The notes below the pieces were generated by a model. The model saw nothing but the letters and a program-made list of their open reading frames with translations, made no database searches and was not told the DNA's origin. Below are positions 34,661-43,678 of a DNA stretch of 64,000 nucleotides, piece after piece (position 1 is the first letter of the stretch; each line of letters begins with the position of its first letter). This stretch comes from Bryobacteraceae bacterium (GTDB taxonomy: Bacteria; Acidobacteriota; Terriglobia; Bryobacterales; Bryobacteraceae), in NCBI GenBank assembly GCA_025055455.1, contig JANWXD010000001.1, forward strand, positions 1 to 64,000, given 5' to 3'. The position numbers and the translations under genes were made by a program.

Positions 34661-35827
34661 ATGCCACCTTCCGAGGCCGCCCCGGCCCTGCCAGAGGCAA
34701 CGCTCGCTTCGCTCCTCGAGGCGCGAGCCGCCCGCTTTTCGCACCGTGCCGCAATTCTGGCTCCCGGCCGTTGGGAGTTGTCCTACGGCGCCCTCTGGGA
34801 GCAGATTGCAGCCGCTACCCAGCAACTGCGGCGATTGGGATTGGGGCGCCGAGACCGGGTCGCGATCGTATTGCCCAACGGCCCCGAGGCCGCGACTGCG
34901 TTCTTGGCTGTCGCCTGCTCTGCCATCGCCGCGCCGTTGAATCCGGCCTACACGCGGGAGGAGTTCGAGTTTTATCTGGCCGATCTGCACGCGAGCGCGC
35001 TCTTGGTCGGCCAGGATCCCAACCGGAACGCTCTCGAAGCGGCGCGCAGACTCGGTGTCCCACTGCTCCGGCTGGTCGGGGCGCCGGGCGCGCCGGCGGG
35101 GAGCTTTCGCCTCGAGGGGACGCCGGGAAAGCCTTCCGAAGACGACTCGGGCGCGCCCGAGGACACCGCCTTGCTTCTGCACACTTCAGGAACGACGTCC
35201 AAGCCGAAGCTGGTCCCGCTCACGCACCGCAACCTCTGCGTGTCGGCCCGCAATATCGCGCTGAGTCTGCAATTGGATGGGCGGGATCGGTGCCTGAATG
35301 TCATGCCGCTGTTCCATATGCACGGCCTGGCCGCCGCCTTGCTGGCTTCGCTTTACGCCGGCGCCAGCGTGGTCTGCTCGTCAGGATTCCGTGCGGGTGA
35401 GTTTTTCGAGTGGTTGAGCCAGTTCCGTCCCAGTTGGTACACATCGGTGCCCACGATCCACCAGGCGGTTCTTGCGGCGAGACGGCGCATGCCACACCGG
35501 GTCGGAGACACGTCACTTCGCTTGATCCGTTCCTGCTCCTCGGCGCTGGCGCCGCAGCTCATGGCGGAGCTCGAAGACACGTTCGAGGTGCCCGTCATCG
35601 AGGCCCACGGGATGACGGAAGCGGCGCATCAGGTGGCGAGCAATCCGCTGCCGCCGGGGCAACGCAAGCCGGCTCGGTGGGACGGCCTACAGGAGTGGAA
35701 ATCGTTCTCCTGGACGAGAAGGGAGAGCCGACGGGTCGCGGGGGCCGCGGCGAAGTCGCGGTGCGGGGAGAAACGATCACTTCCGGCTATCTGGACAACG
35801 CCCGAGCCAACGAAGCCGCCTTTGTAA
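34661..35827 (+). CDS. AMP-dependent synthetase (ANL) domain, 5' part of a frameshifted gene
   Basis: Residues 1-337 form the larger subdomain of an acyl-CoA ligase/adenylation enzyme: phosphate loop LLLHTSGTTSKPK, IALSLQLDGRD...NVMPLFHMHG, and the A5 motif VIEAHGMTEAAHQ. After 35671 the frame turns into non-homologous sequence (ARWDGLQEWKSF...). The C-terminal adenylation motifs continue in the +1 frame downstream. Adding one G in CCGG at 35669-35672 joins both parts as QRKP-GSVGRPTG. It should activate a carboxylic acid as acyl-AMP for the attached carrier domain. The substrate is not predictable. Confidence 0.85.
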   Translation: MPPSEAAPALPEATLASLLEARAARFSHRAAILAPGRWELSYGALWEQIAAATQQLRRLGLGRRDRVAIVLPNGPEAATAFLAVACSAIAAPLNPAYTREEFEFYLADLHASALLVGQDPNRNALEAARRLGVPLLRLVGAPGAPAGSFRLEGTPGKPSEDDSGAPEDTALLLHTSGTTSKPKLVPLTHRNLCVSARNIALSLQLDGRDRCLNVMPLFHMHGLAAALLASLYAGASVVCSSGFRAGEFFEWLSQFRPSWYTSVPTIHQAVLAARRRMPHRVGDTSLRLIRSCSSALAPQLMAELEDTFEVPVIEAHGMTEAAHQVASNPLPPGQRKPARWDGLQEWKSFSWTRRESRRVAGAAAKSRCGEKRSLPAIWTTPEPTKPPL

Positions 35828-37314
35828 ACGGTTGGTTCCGGACCGGGGACCAGGGCTACCTGGATGCGGACGGCTATTTGTTTCTCACCGGGCGCCTGAA
35901 GGAGATGATCAACCGCGGCGGCGAGAAGATCTCCCCCCGCGAAATCGAGGAAGCTTTGTTGGCGCATCCCGAGGTGGCCGAGGCGGTCGCCTTTGCGATG
36001 CCGCACCCACGGTTGGGAGAGGATGTCGGCGCGGCGGTGGTGCTCCGAGGTGGGCGTCAGACAAGCCCGCAGGCGCTGCAACGGTTCGCCGCCCAGCGTC
36101 TGGCCGACTTCAAAGTGCCTCGAGTGATCCGCATCGTGCCGGAGATCCCCAAAGGCCCCACCGGCAAGCCTCTGCGCGTCGGCTTGGCCGCAGCCCTCGG
36201 CGTCGAAGCGGTCCCAGGCGCCCGCGAGAGGAGACACATTTCTTCGTTCGAGACCGAATGGGAACGGCGGCTGGCCGCGCTGTGGCGCGACGTCCTCGGA
36301 GTGGAGACCGTGGCAAGGGACGATGACTTCTTCGAACTGGGGGGAGATTCCGCGCTAGCGACGCTGGTCACGGCGCGGCTCGGCGAGCAATTCGGGGTGA
36401 CCCTTCCGCTGGCGGAGTTCTTCGAGAGGCCCGTGCTTGCCGAAGTCGCCCGCCGGTTGGAGTCAGAACAGGCCCGGCCGCTGCCAGACGGGGTCGTTGC
36501 CCTCCGAACGGCAGGGGACAGACCCGCCTTGTTTTGTCACCCCGGCCTTACCGGAAGCCTGCGGCTATTCGTCGACCTCACGCAACACTTGGCCCCGGAG
36601 CAGCCCGTGTATGGATTCACGCTCCCGCGCTGGAGCCGGGAGCTGGCCGACGGCGGCATCGGCGGGCTCGCCGAAGCCCGCATCGGTCAGATTCAGGCCG
36701 TCCAACCGCGAGGGCCCTACTTTCTGGTTGGGGCGTGTCTGGGCGGAGTGGTGGCGCTGGAGATCGCACAACGACTGGCTGCGCGAGGCGAAGCGGTCGG
36801 CCTCCTCGCGATGGTAGACACGTTCAATCCGGCTTGGAACGCCGGCAGCGGCGGTTTGGCTCTCCGGCTGCGCCATGGCGCCGGTCGGGTCGCATTCCAC
36901 CTGAAGGCGCTTGCCTTCGGCGGGCCGATCGGACGAAAAGAGCACCTCCGCATTCGGGCCCAAACTTTCTTGCGTGCGCGCCGGGAGGAGGTGGGGTTGC
37001 TGCTTTACCGCGCCTTCGCTCGGCCCGACAGCGAGCCGCCGCGGTGGCTGAGGAGGACCGAATACGCGCTTCGCCTGGCTGAGCGCCGCTACCAGCCTTC
37101 GCGGTACGCGGGCAGGGTGCTGCTTTTCGCGAGCTCCGATCCGAGGGCCGCGGTGTACCCGGTTCCACTGATGGGCTGGCAGGACGTGTTGTGCGGGGAG
37201 GCGGTGGAGTTTCGGTTTCCCGGCAGCCACGAAGGATTGCTTGCCGGAGCCCACGCGTCGCAAATCGCCAGGCTGATCTCGGCCTGTCTCGACGAGGCGC
37301 GCTGTCGCCTGTAA
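35671..37314 (+). CDS. ANL C-terminus, carrier protein and thioesterase domains, 3' part of the frameshifted gene
   Basis: This frame (open back to 35410) continues the adenylation domain from GSVGRPTGVEIVLL through the A7/A8 region (GWFRTGDQGYLDADGYLFL, GRLKEMINRGGEKISP) and the A10-type lysine loop (PKGPTGKPLR). A phosphopantetheine carrier follows (FFELGGDSALA, near 36330-36360). Then comes an alpha/beta-hydrolase thioesterase whose nucleophile elbow is GACLGG, so cysteine replaces serine. The later Asp (MVDTFNP) and His (PGSHEGLL) of a triad are present. The restored product is ~884 residues: a one-module activating and releasing enzyme. Confidence 0.85.
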   Translation, partial: GSVGRPTGVEIVLLDEKGEPTGRGGRGEVAVRGETITSGYLDNARANEAAFVNGWFRTGDQGYLDADGYLFLTGRLKEMINRGGEKISPREIEEALLAHPEVAEAVAFAMPHPRLGEDVGAAVVLRGGRQTSPQALQRFAAQRLADFKVPRVIRIVPEIPKGPTGKPLRVGLAAALGVEAVPGARERRHISSFETEWERRLAALWRDVLGVETVARDDDFFELGGDSALATLVTARLGEQFGVTLPLAEFFERPVLAEVARRLESEQARPLPDGVVALRTAGDRPALFCHPGLTGSLRLFVDLTQHLAPEQPVYGFTLPRWSRELADGGIGGLAEARIGQIQAVQPRGPYFLVGACLGGVVALEIAQRLAARGEAVGLLAMVDTFNPAWNAGSGGLALRLRHGAGRVAFHLKALAFGGPIGRKEHLRIRAQTFLRARREEVGLLLYRAFARPDSEPPRWLRRTEYALRLAERRYQPSRYAGRVLLFASSDPRAAVYPVPLMGWQDVLCGEAVEFRFPGSHEGLLAGAHASQIARLISACLDEARCRL

Positions 37315-37631
37315 ACATCGCTGCCCGAGCGTGTGGGCCCCGCACGCCGTATGGCTTCGAGGTCAGCGGCCGGAGACTCCCACGAGCCGGAGGAAGCCCA
37401 CGCTCGGGACCACGACAACGAGGGCCTGAACGATCGGACTCCAGACCGGGAGATGGTGGGCGCGCTGGGAGGCGGACTGCGGCTTGAAGGTTCTCGTGAC
37501 CGGGCGGGCAGCGCGTCCGAGGACGCCGGCGGCCGGACTGGACGCGAATCCGGACTTACCGCCCGCTGACGTCTCCGGGCGGTCGTCGAGGCGCGGCGAC
37601 GACGCGGGTCCATAGTGTTACTGTGATCTCC
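37315..37631. other. Intergenic region, no gene recognised
   Basis: About 315 bp of GC-rich DNA between the thioesterase and the carboxylase gene. Short open frames exist on both strands but none shows a family resemblance, a credible start or coding-like organisation. No promoter or hairpin stands out. Confidence 0.5.
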
Positions 37632-39173
37632 ATGAACCGACTGGAAGAACTGCGCAGAAGGCACGCGGCCGCGGAAGCCGGCGGTGGCGCGGAGCGCCGC
37701 GAACGCCAGCACCAAGCCGGCAAGCTGTCGGCCCGGGAGCGCATCGAGCTGCTGCTGGACGAAGGCACCTTCGAGGAGCTGGACAAACTGGTGCGCCACC
37801 GCTGCCGCGACTTCGGCATGGACGAGCAGCTCATCGACGGCGATGGTTTCGTCACCGGCTACGGGGAAATTCACGGTCGCCTGGTGTACGTCTTTGCCCA
37901 GGACTTCACGGTCTTTGGCGGCTCCCTTTCGGAGGCGAACGCCCAAAAAATCTGCAAGATCATGGATCTGGCGCTCAAGAACGGAGCGCCGGTGATCGGC
38001 CTCAACGACTCCGGCGGGGCGCGCATTCAAGAAGGCGTCCTGTCGCTGGCCGGCTACGCGGAGATTTTCCTTCGAAATACGCTGGCAAGCGGCGTGATCC
38101 CGCAGATTTCAGCCATCATGGGGCCGTGCGCCGGAGGCGCCGTCTACTCGCCCGCCATCACCGATTTCGTGTTCATGGTGGACGGCACCAGCTACATGTT
38201 CGTCACCGGTCCGGACGTCATCAAGACCGTGACGCACGAGGACGTGACCAAAGAAAAGCTGGGCGGGCCAGTGACCCACAACACCGTGAGCGGCGTGGGG
38301 CATTTCATCGCCCCCGACGATGCCGAGTGCTTGCGCATGATTCGCCAGCTGCTCGAATACTTGCCGCAGAACAACCGGGAGGATCCTCCCCGCAAGCCGT
38401 GCACGGATCCCGCGGACCGTCAGGAGCCGCGCCTGGACACGATCGTGCCCGAGGATCCCACGTTGCCCTACGACATGAAAGAAGTCATCCGGCTGGTGGT
38501 GGATGACGGCGAATTCTTCGAAGTGCACGAGCATTTCGCGCGGAACCTGGTGGTGGGCTTTGCGCGGTTGGACGGCCGGCCGGTGGGCGTCGTGGCCAAT
38601 CAACCCGCCCACCTGGCCGGTTGCTTGGACATCAACTCCTCCGTCAAAGGCGCGCGCTTCGTGCGCTTCTGCGATGCCTTCAACATTCCGATTCTGACCT
38701 TCGAGGACGTTCCGGGCTTCTTACCCGGAACGGATCAGGAATATGGCGGCATCATCCGGCACGGCGCCAAGCTGCTCTACGCCTACGCGGAAGCGACGGT
38801 GCCCAAGATCACCGTCATCACCCGGAAAGCGTACGGCGGCGCCTACTGCGTCATGGGATCGAAGCACTTGCGCACGGACGTCAACTACGCTTGGCCGACG
38901 GCCGAGATCGCGGTGATGGGCCCGGAGGCGGCCGTGGAGATCGTTTACCGGCGGGAGCTGGCGGCGGCCAGCGACCGGGAGGCGGTGCGCCGGCAAAAAA
39001 TCGCGGAATTTCGGGACCGATTCGCCAACCCCTTCGTCGCCGCCGAGCGCGGGTTCGTCGACGATGTCATCGAGCCGCGCCAAACGCGCCCCAGGGTGAT
39101 CCGGGCGCTGCGCATGCTGGAGAACAAAGTGGATACGATGCCACGAAAGAAGCACGGAAATATTCCGCTTTGA
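37632..39173 (+). CDS. Acyl-CoA carboxylase carboxyltransferase (beta) subunit, propionyl-CoA carboxylase type
   Basis: About 513 residues, the usual length for PccB/AccD-type subunits. Two crotonase-like halves are clear: the N-terminal acyl-CoA pocket ([38 protein letters not shown]) and the C-terminal carboxybiotin pocket ([38 protein letters not shown]). It transfers CO2 from biotin to propionyl- or another acyl-CoA. The biotin carboxylase and carrier subunits are not in the window. ATG 37632 is preferred over an upstream GTG. The end overlaps the next frame. Confidence 0.93.
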   Translation: MNRLEELRRRHAAAEAGGGAERRERQHQAGKLSARERIELLLDEGTFEELDKLVRHRCRDFGMDEQLIDGDGFVTGYGEIHGRLVYVFAQDFTVFGGSLSEANAQKICKIMDLALKNGAPVIGLNDSGGARIQEGVLSLAGYAEIFLRNTLASGVIPQISAIMGPCAGGAVYSPAITDFVFMVDGTSYMFVTGPDVIKTVTHEDVTKEKLGGPVTHNTVSGVGHFIAPDDAECLRMIRQLLEYLPQNNREDPPRKPCTDPADRQEPRLDTIVPEDPTLPYDMKEVIRLVVDDGEFFEVHEHFARNLVVGFARLDGRPVGVVANQPAHLAGCLDINSSVKGARFVRFCDAFNIPILTFEDVPGFLPGTDQEYGGIIRHGAKLLYAYAEATVPKITVITRKAYGGAYCVMGSKHLRTDVNYAWPTAEIAVMGPEAAVEIVYRRELAAASDREAVRRQKIAEFRDRFANPFVAAERGFVDDVIEPRQTRPRVIRALRMLENKVDTMPRKKHGNIPL

Positions 39174-39997
39174 TTCGTTCTGCGCGCCAAGGGCGATGTG
39201 CTACAACGGAACTTCGGGAGGCGCCGATCGTCAGGCTCTGCGTTCTCGCTAGTGGCAGTTCCGGCAATTGCATTTTCCTGGCGACGGAGAGCACGCGCGT
39301 TTTGGTGGACGCCGGGCTGAGCCGCCGCGAAATCATCGCGCGCTTGCGCCGAATCGGGGAGAGCCCGGAGCGGCTCGACGCGATCCTGATCAGTCACGAA
39401 CACACCGACCACGTCTCGGGCTTGCCGGCGCTCGTGCGGGGACTCCAGACGCCGGTCTATCTTTCCCGGCTAACGGCACCGGCCATCGACTGGGGCGAAG
39501 CGGAGCCGACAGTCATCCCCTTCCAGGCCGGGAGCCGGTTCGCCGTGGGCGATATCGAGGTGACCAGCTTTACCTTGCCGCACGATGCGGCCGATCCGGT
39601 AGGCTTCACGTTTTCGGCTTGCGGCGTCAAAGTCGGCCTGGTCACGGATCTGGGCTACATACCGGAGTCCGTGAAGTATCACCTCCGAGGCACCGACCTG
39701 CTCGTGCTCGAATCGAATCACGATCTGGAAATGCTCAAAGTAGGGCCCTACCCTTGGTCGGTCAAACAGCGCGTCATGGGCCGCAAAGGGCACCTTTCGA
39801 ACGACCTGGTTTGCGAGTTCCTTCGCCAGGATCTAGACCGGACGGTGTCCCTGCTGGTGCTCGCGCACCTGAGCGAGAACAACAACCACCCAGAGCTCGT
39901 GCGGATCGGGGCGCTCCAAGCCTTGCAACACCGGGGACTCAACCCCAAGCTCGTGATCGCCGAGCCGCGATGCCAAACCGAAGTTTTCACGTTCTAG
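39170..39997 (+). CDS. Metallo-beta-lactamase-fold hydrolase (YycJ/WalJ-like)
   Basis: About 275 residues. The protein proper begins [12 protein letters not shown]. The zinc motif SHEHTDH is complete and is followed by the expected VTDLGYIPE and [12 protein letters not shown] segments with further ligands. Related proteins act on nucleic acid or cell-wall-linked substrates; the role here is unknown. No ATG is available. TTG 39170 overlaps the carboxylase stop (TTGA). Alternatively a rare ATC start at 39227 sits just behind GGGAGG. The gene is followed 16 bp later by purB. Confidence 0.87.
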   Translation: MIRSARQGRCATTELREAPIVRLCVLASGSSGNCIFLATESTRVLVDAGLSRREIIARLRRIGESPERLDAILISHEHTDHVSGLPALVRGLQTPVYLSRLTAPAIDWGEAEPTVIPFQAGSRFAVGDIEVTSFTLPHDAADPVGFTFSACGVKVGLVTDLGYIPESVKYHLRGTDLLVLESNHDLEMLKVGPYPWSVKQRVMGRKGHLSNDLVCEFLRQDLDRTVSLLVLAHLSENNNHPELVRIGALQALQHRGLNPKLVIAEPRCQTEVFTF

Positions 39998-40013
39998 ACC
40001 GAGGTCTCGAGCA

Positions 40014-41372
40014 ATGATCGCACGTTACACCCGGCCCGAGATGGGCCGCATCTGGAGCGAGGAGAACAAGTTCCGCACGTGGCTGGAAGTGGAGCTGGCC
40101 GCGGCGGAAGTGCTGGCCGACTTGGGCCAGGTGCCCCGCGAGGCGGCTCGGCTGCTGCGCCAGCATGCCCGCTTCGATATCCAGCGCATTCACGAAATCG
40201 AGCGAGAGGTGAAACACGATGTCGTCGCGTTCACGACATCTGTAGCGGAAAGTATGGCCGCAGCCGGACATGCCGAAGCGTCCCGCTGGTTACACTACGG
40301 GCTAACCTCGTACGACGTAGTCGACACGGCTCAGGCCCTCCAGATCAAACAGGCCGCGGCGCTGTTGCTCGAGGGTTTGGACGGGCTCGGCCAGGTGTTG
40401 CGCCGCCGGGCGATGGAGTTCCGCCACACGGTGCAAGTAGGCCGGACCCACGGGGTGCACGCCGAGCCGATCACCTTCGGCCTCAAGCTGGCCCTCTGGT
40501 ATGACGAAGTGGCGCGGCAGCGGAACCGCCTACAAGCCGCCGCCGAGGAAATGGCCGTCGGAAAGCTGTCCGGGGCCGTCGGTACCCTGGCCCATTTGAG
40601 TCCGGAAGCCGAGCAAGCCATCTGCGAGCGGCTGGGACTGCGGGTTGCCCCGGTCTCCTCCCAAGTGATTTCCCGGGACCGGCACGCCTTTTTCCTGTCG
40701 GTGCTGGCCTTGATCGCCGCCACCAGCGAGAAGATCGCCCTCGAGGTGCGCCATCTGCAGCGCACCGAGGTCCGGGAGGCCGAGGAGCCGTTTACGGAGG
40801 GTCAGAAGGGCAGTTCGGCCATGCCCCACAAGCGCAACCCGGTGACCAGCGAGCAGATCTGCGGCTTGGCGCGAGTGGTTCGCTCCAATGTGCAAGCGGC
40901 GTTCGAAAATATCGCGCTGTGGCACGAACGCGACATCTCGCATTCCTCCGTCGAGCGGGTCATCCTCGCCGATTCGTGCATCCTCACCGACTACCTGCTG
41001 GCCAAGACCACCTGGCTGGTCGAGGGAATGCGCGTCTACCCCGAGCGGATGCGGCGCAATGTGGAGCTCACCCGCGGGCTGATTTTTTCCGGGCAGCTGC
41101 TGCTGGATCTAGCGGCAGCCGGCATGCTGCGGGAAAAAGCCTACCGCATCGTGCAAGCCCATGCGATGAAGGCGTGGGAGGAGGAGGGAGATTTCCGCGC
41201 CGCAATCGAGAGCGACCCAGAGATCCGCGCCGTCCTGTCGGCCGAGCAAATCGCCGAGGCCTTTTCACTCGAGCGGCAACTCCGCCACGTGGATCGCATC
41301 TTCGAGCGCGTCTTTGGCGCTGTCGCAGAGCCGACCGCGGAGCTCCAGGTGGAATCTACGGCATCTTCTTGA
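40014..41372 (+). CDS. purB: Adenylosuccinate lyase
   Basis: A 452-residue fumarase/aspartase-superfamily enzyme that cleaves SAICAR and adenylosuccinate in purine synthesis. The N-terminus IARYTRPEMGRIWSEENKF and the signature SSAMPHKRNP (flexible loop with the catalytic Ser) are diagnostic. A TxHGVHAEPITFG segment supplies further active-site residues. Length fits the bacterial short form. Confidence 0.96.
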   Translation: MIARYTRPEMGRIWSEENKFRTWLEVELAAAEVLADLGQVPREAARLLRQHARFDIQRIHEIEREVKHDVVAFTTSVAESMAAAGHAEASRWLHYGLTSYDVVDTAQALQIKQAAALLLEGLDGLGQVLRRRAMEFRHTVQVGRTHGVHAEPITFGLKLALWYDEVARQRNRLQAAAEEMAVGKLSGAVGTLAHLSPEAEQAICERLGLRVAPVSSQVISRDRHAFFLSVLALIAATSEKIALEVRHLQRTEVREAEEPFTEGQKGSSAMPHKRNPVTSEQICGLARVVRSNVQAAFENIALWHERDISHSSVERVILADSCILTDYLLAKTTWLVEGMRVYPERMRRNVELTRGLIFSGQLLLDLAAAGMLREKAYRIVQAHAMKAWEEEGDFRAAIESDPEIRAVLSAEQIAEAFSLERQLRHVDRIFERVFGAVAEPTAELQVESTASS

Positions 41373-41463
41373 TTCCGAACGGCCAACCTCGCGCCACGAC
41401 AAGTCCGCCCAGCGAAAGCTTTCTCCTACGGATGTCGTTTCAATCAGCTTCAAAAATCAGGGG

Positions 41464-41491
41464 TTGGAAAAAGGCCGTTTCGGGTTATATT
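41464..41491 (+). promoter_or_regulatory. Candidate promoter of the response-regulator gene
   Basis: TTGGAA (41464-41469), a 16-base spacer and TATATT (41486-41491) lie about 30 bases before the ATG at 41521, with a GAGAAAGGA ribosome site between. This is one of the better sigma70-type matches in the window. Confidence 0.55.
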
Positions 41492-41520
41492 GGGGATGTC
41501 GAGAAAGGACACAGCCGTTC

Positions 41521-41970
41521 ATGGAAAAATCGCCCCAAACTGGCAGGCGGGGCACCCTCGAGTTGGCCCGGGTATTGCTAGTAGATGACGATCCGACTTC
41601 GCGGCTCACGCTTCAGACGGTGTTGGAGGCGGGCGGCTATCATGTAGATGCCGCAGCCTCGGCCGCAGAGGCGATTCGGCTGATGGAATCCGGCGAGTAC
41701 GAGCTGGTTCTTACCGACTTGCGGATGGAATCCCCCAAGGCTGGGCTCAAGGTGCTCGCCCACGCCCGCATGATGGATTACAAACCCGCTACGGCGCTGA
41801 TCACGACCTACCGGAGAACGCGGACTCCGGCCAAGCGCCGGGCCAAAGCCAATCAAGCGGTGCTGATCCAGTCCGAAGATCTGCCGGAGCTGCTGGGCAA
41901 GGTGGCCGAGCTCATCAGTGAGCGCGCCACGCGGCGGGTGGAACGCGAGCTGCGCCACACGCGAAACTGA
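41521..41970 (+). CDS. Single-domain response regulator (REC)
   Basis: A 149-residue protein made of one receiver domain: acidic pocket VLLVDDDPTSR, phospho-acceptor Asp in VLTDLRM, and a Thr/Ser position in ALITTYR. In place of the conserved lysine near the C-terminus it reads VLIQSEDL, so the Lys is absent, which would weaken normal phospho-signalling. No output domain follows. ATG 41521 has a good ribosome site and upstream promoter. No histidine kinase is nearby, so the partner is unknown. Confidence 0.85.
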   Translation: MEKSPQTGRRGTLELARVLLVDDDPTSRLTLQTVLEAGGYHVDAAASAAEAIRLMESGEYELVLTDLRMESPKAGLKVLAHARMMDYKPATALITTYRRTRTPAKRRAKANQAVLIQSEDLPELLGKVAELISERATRRVERELRHTRN

Positions 41971-41989
41971 GGCAATCGGCCTGTCGTTT

Positions 41990-42119
41990 CCGCCATCGAG
42001 GCGCCCCACTCGCGCCCGAAACGCCGCCGCAGCTTGGAGGATTGGACGCCGCCCAGCAGGCGGGACGAAGCTTGAGGGCGTTGCTGGATTCGTTGCAGAA
42101 AGGCGACGGGCGGCGGTAG
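41990..42119 (+). pseudogene. Degenerate 3' remnant of a coiled-coil MNIERTIEFIL-type gene
   Basis: Nucleotide alignment with the coding sequence near 43830-43945 is evident: GGGCGTTGCTGGA, then C-T-C-G-C-C-C-type and CAGCTT/CAGCTC blocks, and GCCCA-CAGG. The last readable codons are LLDSLQKGDGRR followed by TAG (42117-42119). The 5' part of the gene is not present. The rest of the gap, 42120-42308, shows nothing recognisable. Confidence 0.65.
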
Positions 42120-42308
42120 GACAGAGCCAGCCGGAGCCGTTTACCGCCACGTGACGTGGAGTCGCGCTGATCAAAGGCGAAGATGTGCCGGAGCTGCAGG
42201 GCGGCTGGCCGAGTCGAGCCGTGAGTCGGGCGGCTTGTGCCCCGTGCCACGCGGAACCGAGGCAACCCCCGAAGTAACGAAAACGCAGTCTGAAGCTGGG
42301 CGACCACG

Positions 42309-43313
42309 TCAGCGGAACGTTATGACCTCGGGGTAGATTTGCGGCTTTCCGGGCCGTGGCTGACACGGACCCGAGGATTGGCTGTATCCCGGCCAGAGTG
42401 TGCGAACGATTTGTGGGATGCGAACCGGATCCGACGGAAGGTTCTCGGTAGCGATCGAGAGTTTCGGGCGAAACCGCGCGATTGTGGTGGCGCCTCCGAG
42501 CAGCGCTTTTTCTTCCGCTCCTTCCACGTCCATCTAAATGAAGTCGACTCGCGAAAGCTGCAGTTCGGATACCAAGCGGTCGATGGTCGTGACGGGCAGT
42601 TCAATGGCCCCCGTCGTTGGACTTTCGACGCGCTCTCGCATAACGAAGCTGTCGAGGACCGAGTTATCATGCAGGTACATCCTCAAGACGCCCACATGGT
42701 TCCAGAGCCCCTTGGGATAAACGATGACCCGGCTGGCCGCGATCTCGCTGGCAAAATTGCGCTTTAGGCACTCCACATTGGCGGGAGATGGTTCAATCGC
42801 CACGACAAGCTTGGCGCCACGGTCGAGTGTGGTCCGAGTGAACACGCCGAAAGCCGCGCCACAATCCAGCACGACGTCTCCCGCCTCCACGCAGTGTCCG
42901 GGCTGCTGGTAAATATCTCGGGCCTGTTCCGCTAGCGTAAATATCAGGCCTTCCGACGATCCTGCGGGAACCCAGAACTCACCGTACGGTGTGGCCCACA
43001 GCTCGAAGCCTGAGCTTTGTTCGACCCTGCGAGACGACGATTGTATCTTCGCGAAAAGTGCCCGCTGGGCGTCGCGGGTGTCCAAGCTCGTGAGGGCCCC
43101 GCGCAGTGAGCATCCCGGGGACCGTCCTGCCGCCCAAAGTGCCAGGAGGGTAACCTTGCGAGGCAGGACACGGTGAACCCGTCGAGCGTTCTCCTCCCCG
43201 ACGGCGGAGATGATCTCGGGGAGGAATTTCAGAGCCACCAGGCCAATCCCGAACAGGACAACACCAATGACGAGAAAAACCCTCCACCTCATTCTTGAGC
43301 GGATTGTATCCAA
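42309..43313 (-). pseudogene. FkbM-family methyltransferase interrupted by an in-frame amber codon
   Basis: From ATG 43313 the frame encodes 259 residues: one membrane helix (~10-30), then the SAM-binding strand VVLDCGAAFGVFT and VVAIEPSPANVECLKRNF, ending SRVDFI. A TAG (42536-42534) follows. The same frame then continues MDVEGAEEKALLGG to 42309. The family motif is VDFIKMDVEGAE, so the TAG stands where Lys is expected (AAG to TAG, one base). With the codon read, the protein would be 334 residues. The C-terminal part lost on termination includes conserved acidic residues, so the truncated protein is probably inactive. The upstream half could still be made. Confidence 0.85.
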
Positions 43314-43678
43314 AGAGTCCGCATGTGTGAAGCCCGAGTGGCGCCCTTTTGTAGGGGCGGGATGAGTTTGACCGGTACCTCGAGAGAGGATTAGATCACT
43401 TGTGCGATCTCACAGTGGCCCCAGGAATGCCAGCAGCGCTCTTGGCTTGCCCTGCGCCAGACCCAGGAATACTTGCCGCACGCGGGCAGCTTCGTCTTCG
43501 CGGCAAAGGATGGCCTCCTCCGGCATGGCGGCGCTGCCGTCGTGAAGCAGAGGACGGCGAAAGCGGAATCCGCGTCAGGCGGGCGTGGAGATTTCTCGGG
43601 GGCGGGCGCCGGCCTGCGCGATGCCATCGCCCAGACCGGTGTGGTGTGACAGTTTCCGCGGTATTCTGGTGGGGCTGC
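43314..43678. other. Intergenic region with a possible decayed reading frame
   Basis: About 365 bp between the divergent FkbM and coiled-coil genes. From about 43470 to the TGA at 43647-43649 one plus-strand frame is open and codon-like (LPHAGSFVFAAKDG..., ending ...DAIAQTGVV), but it has no credible start and matches no family I recognise. It may be the tail of a lost gene. Confidence 0.4.

Noticed and set aside
42534-42536. Amber recoding (pyrrolysine-like) in the FkbM gene
   Set aside because: The expected residue is an ordinary conserved lysine one base away, and nothing in the window suggests a recoding system.
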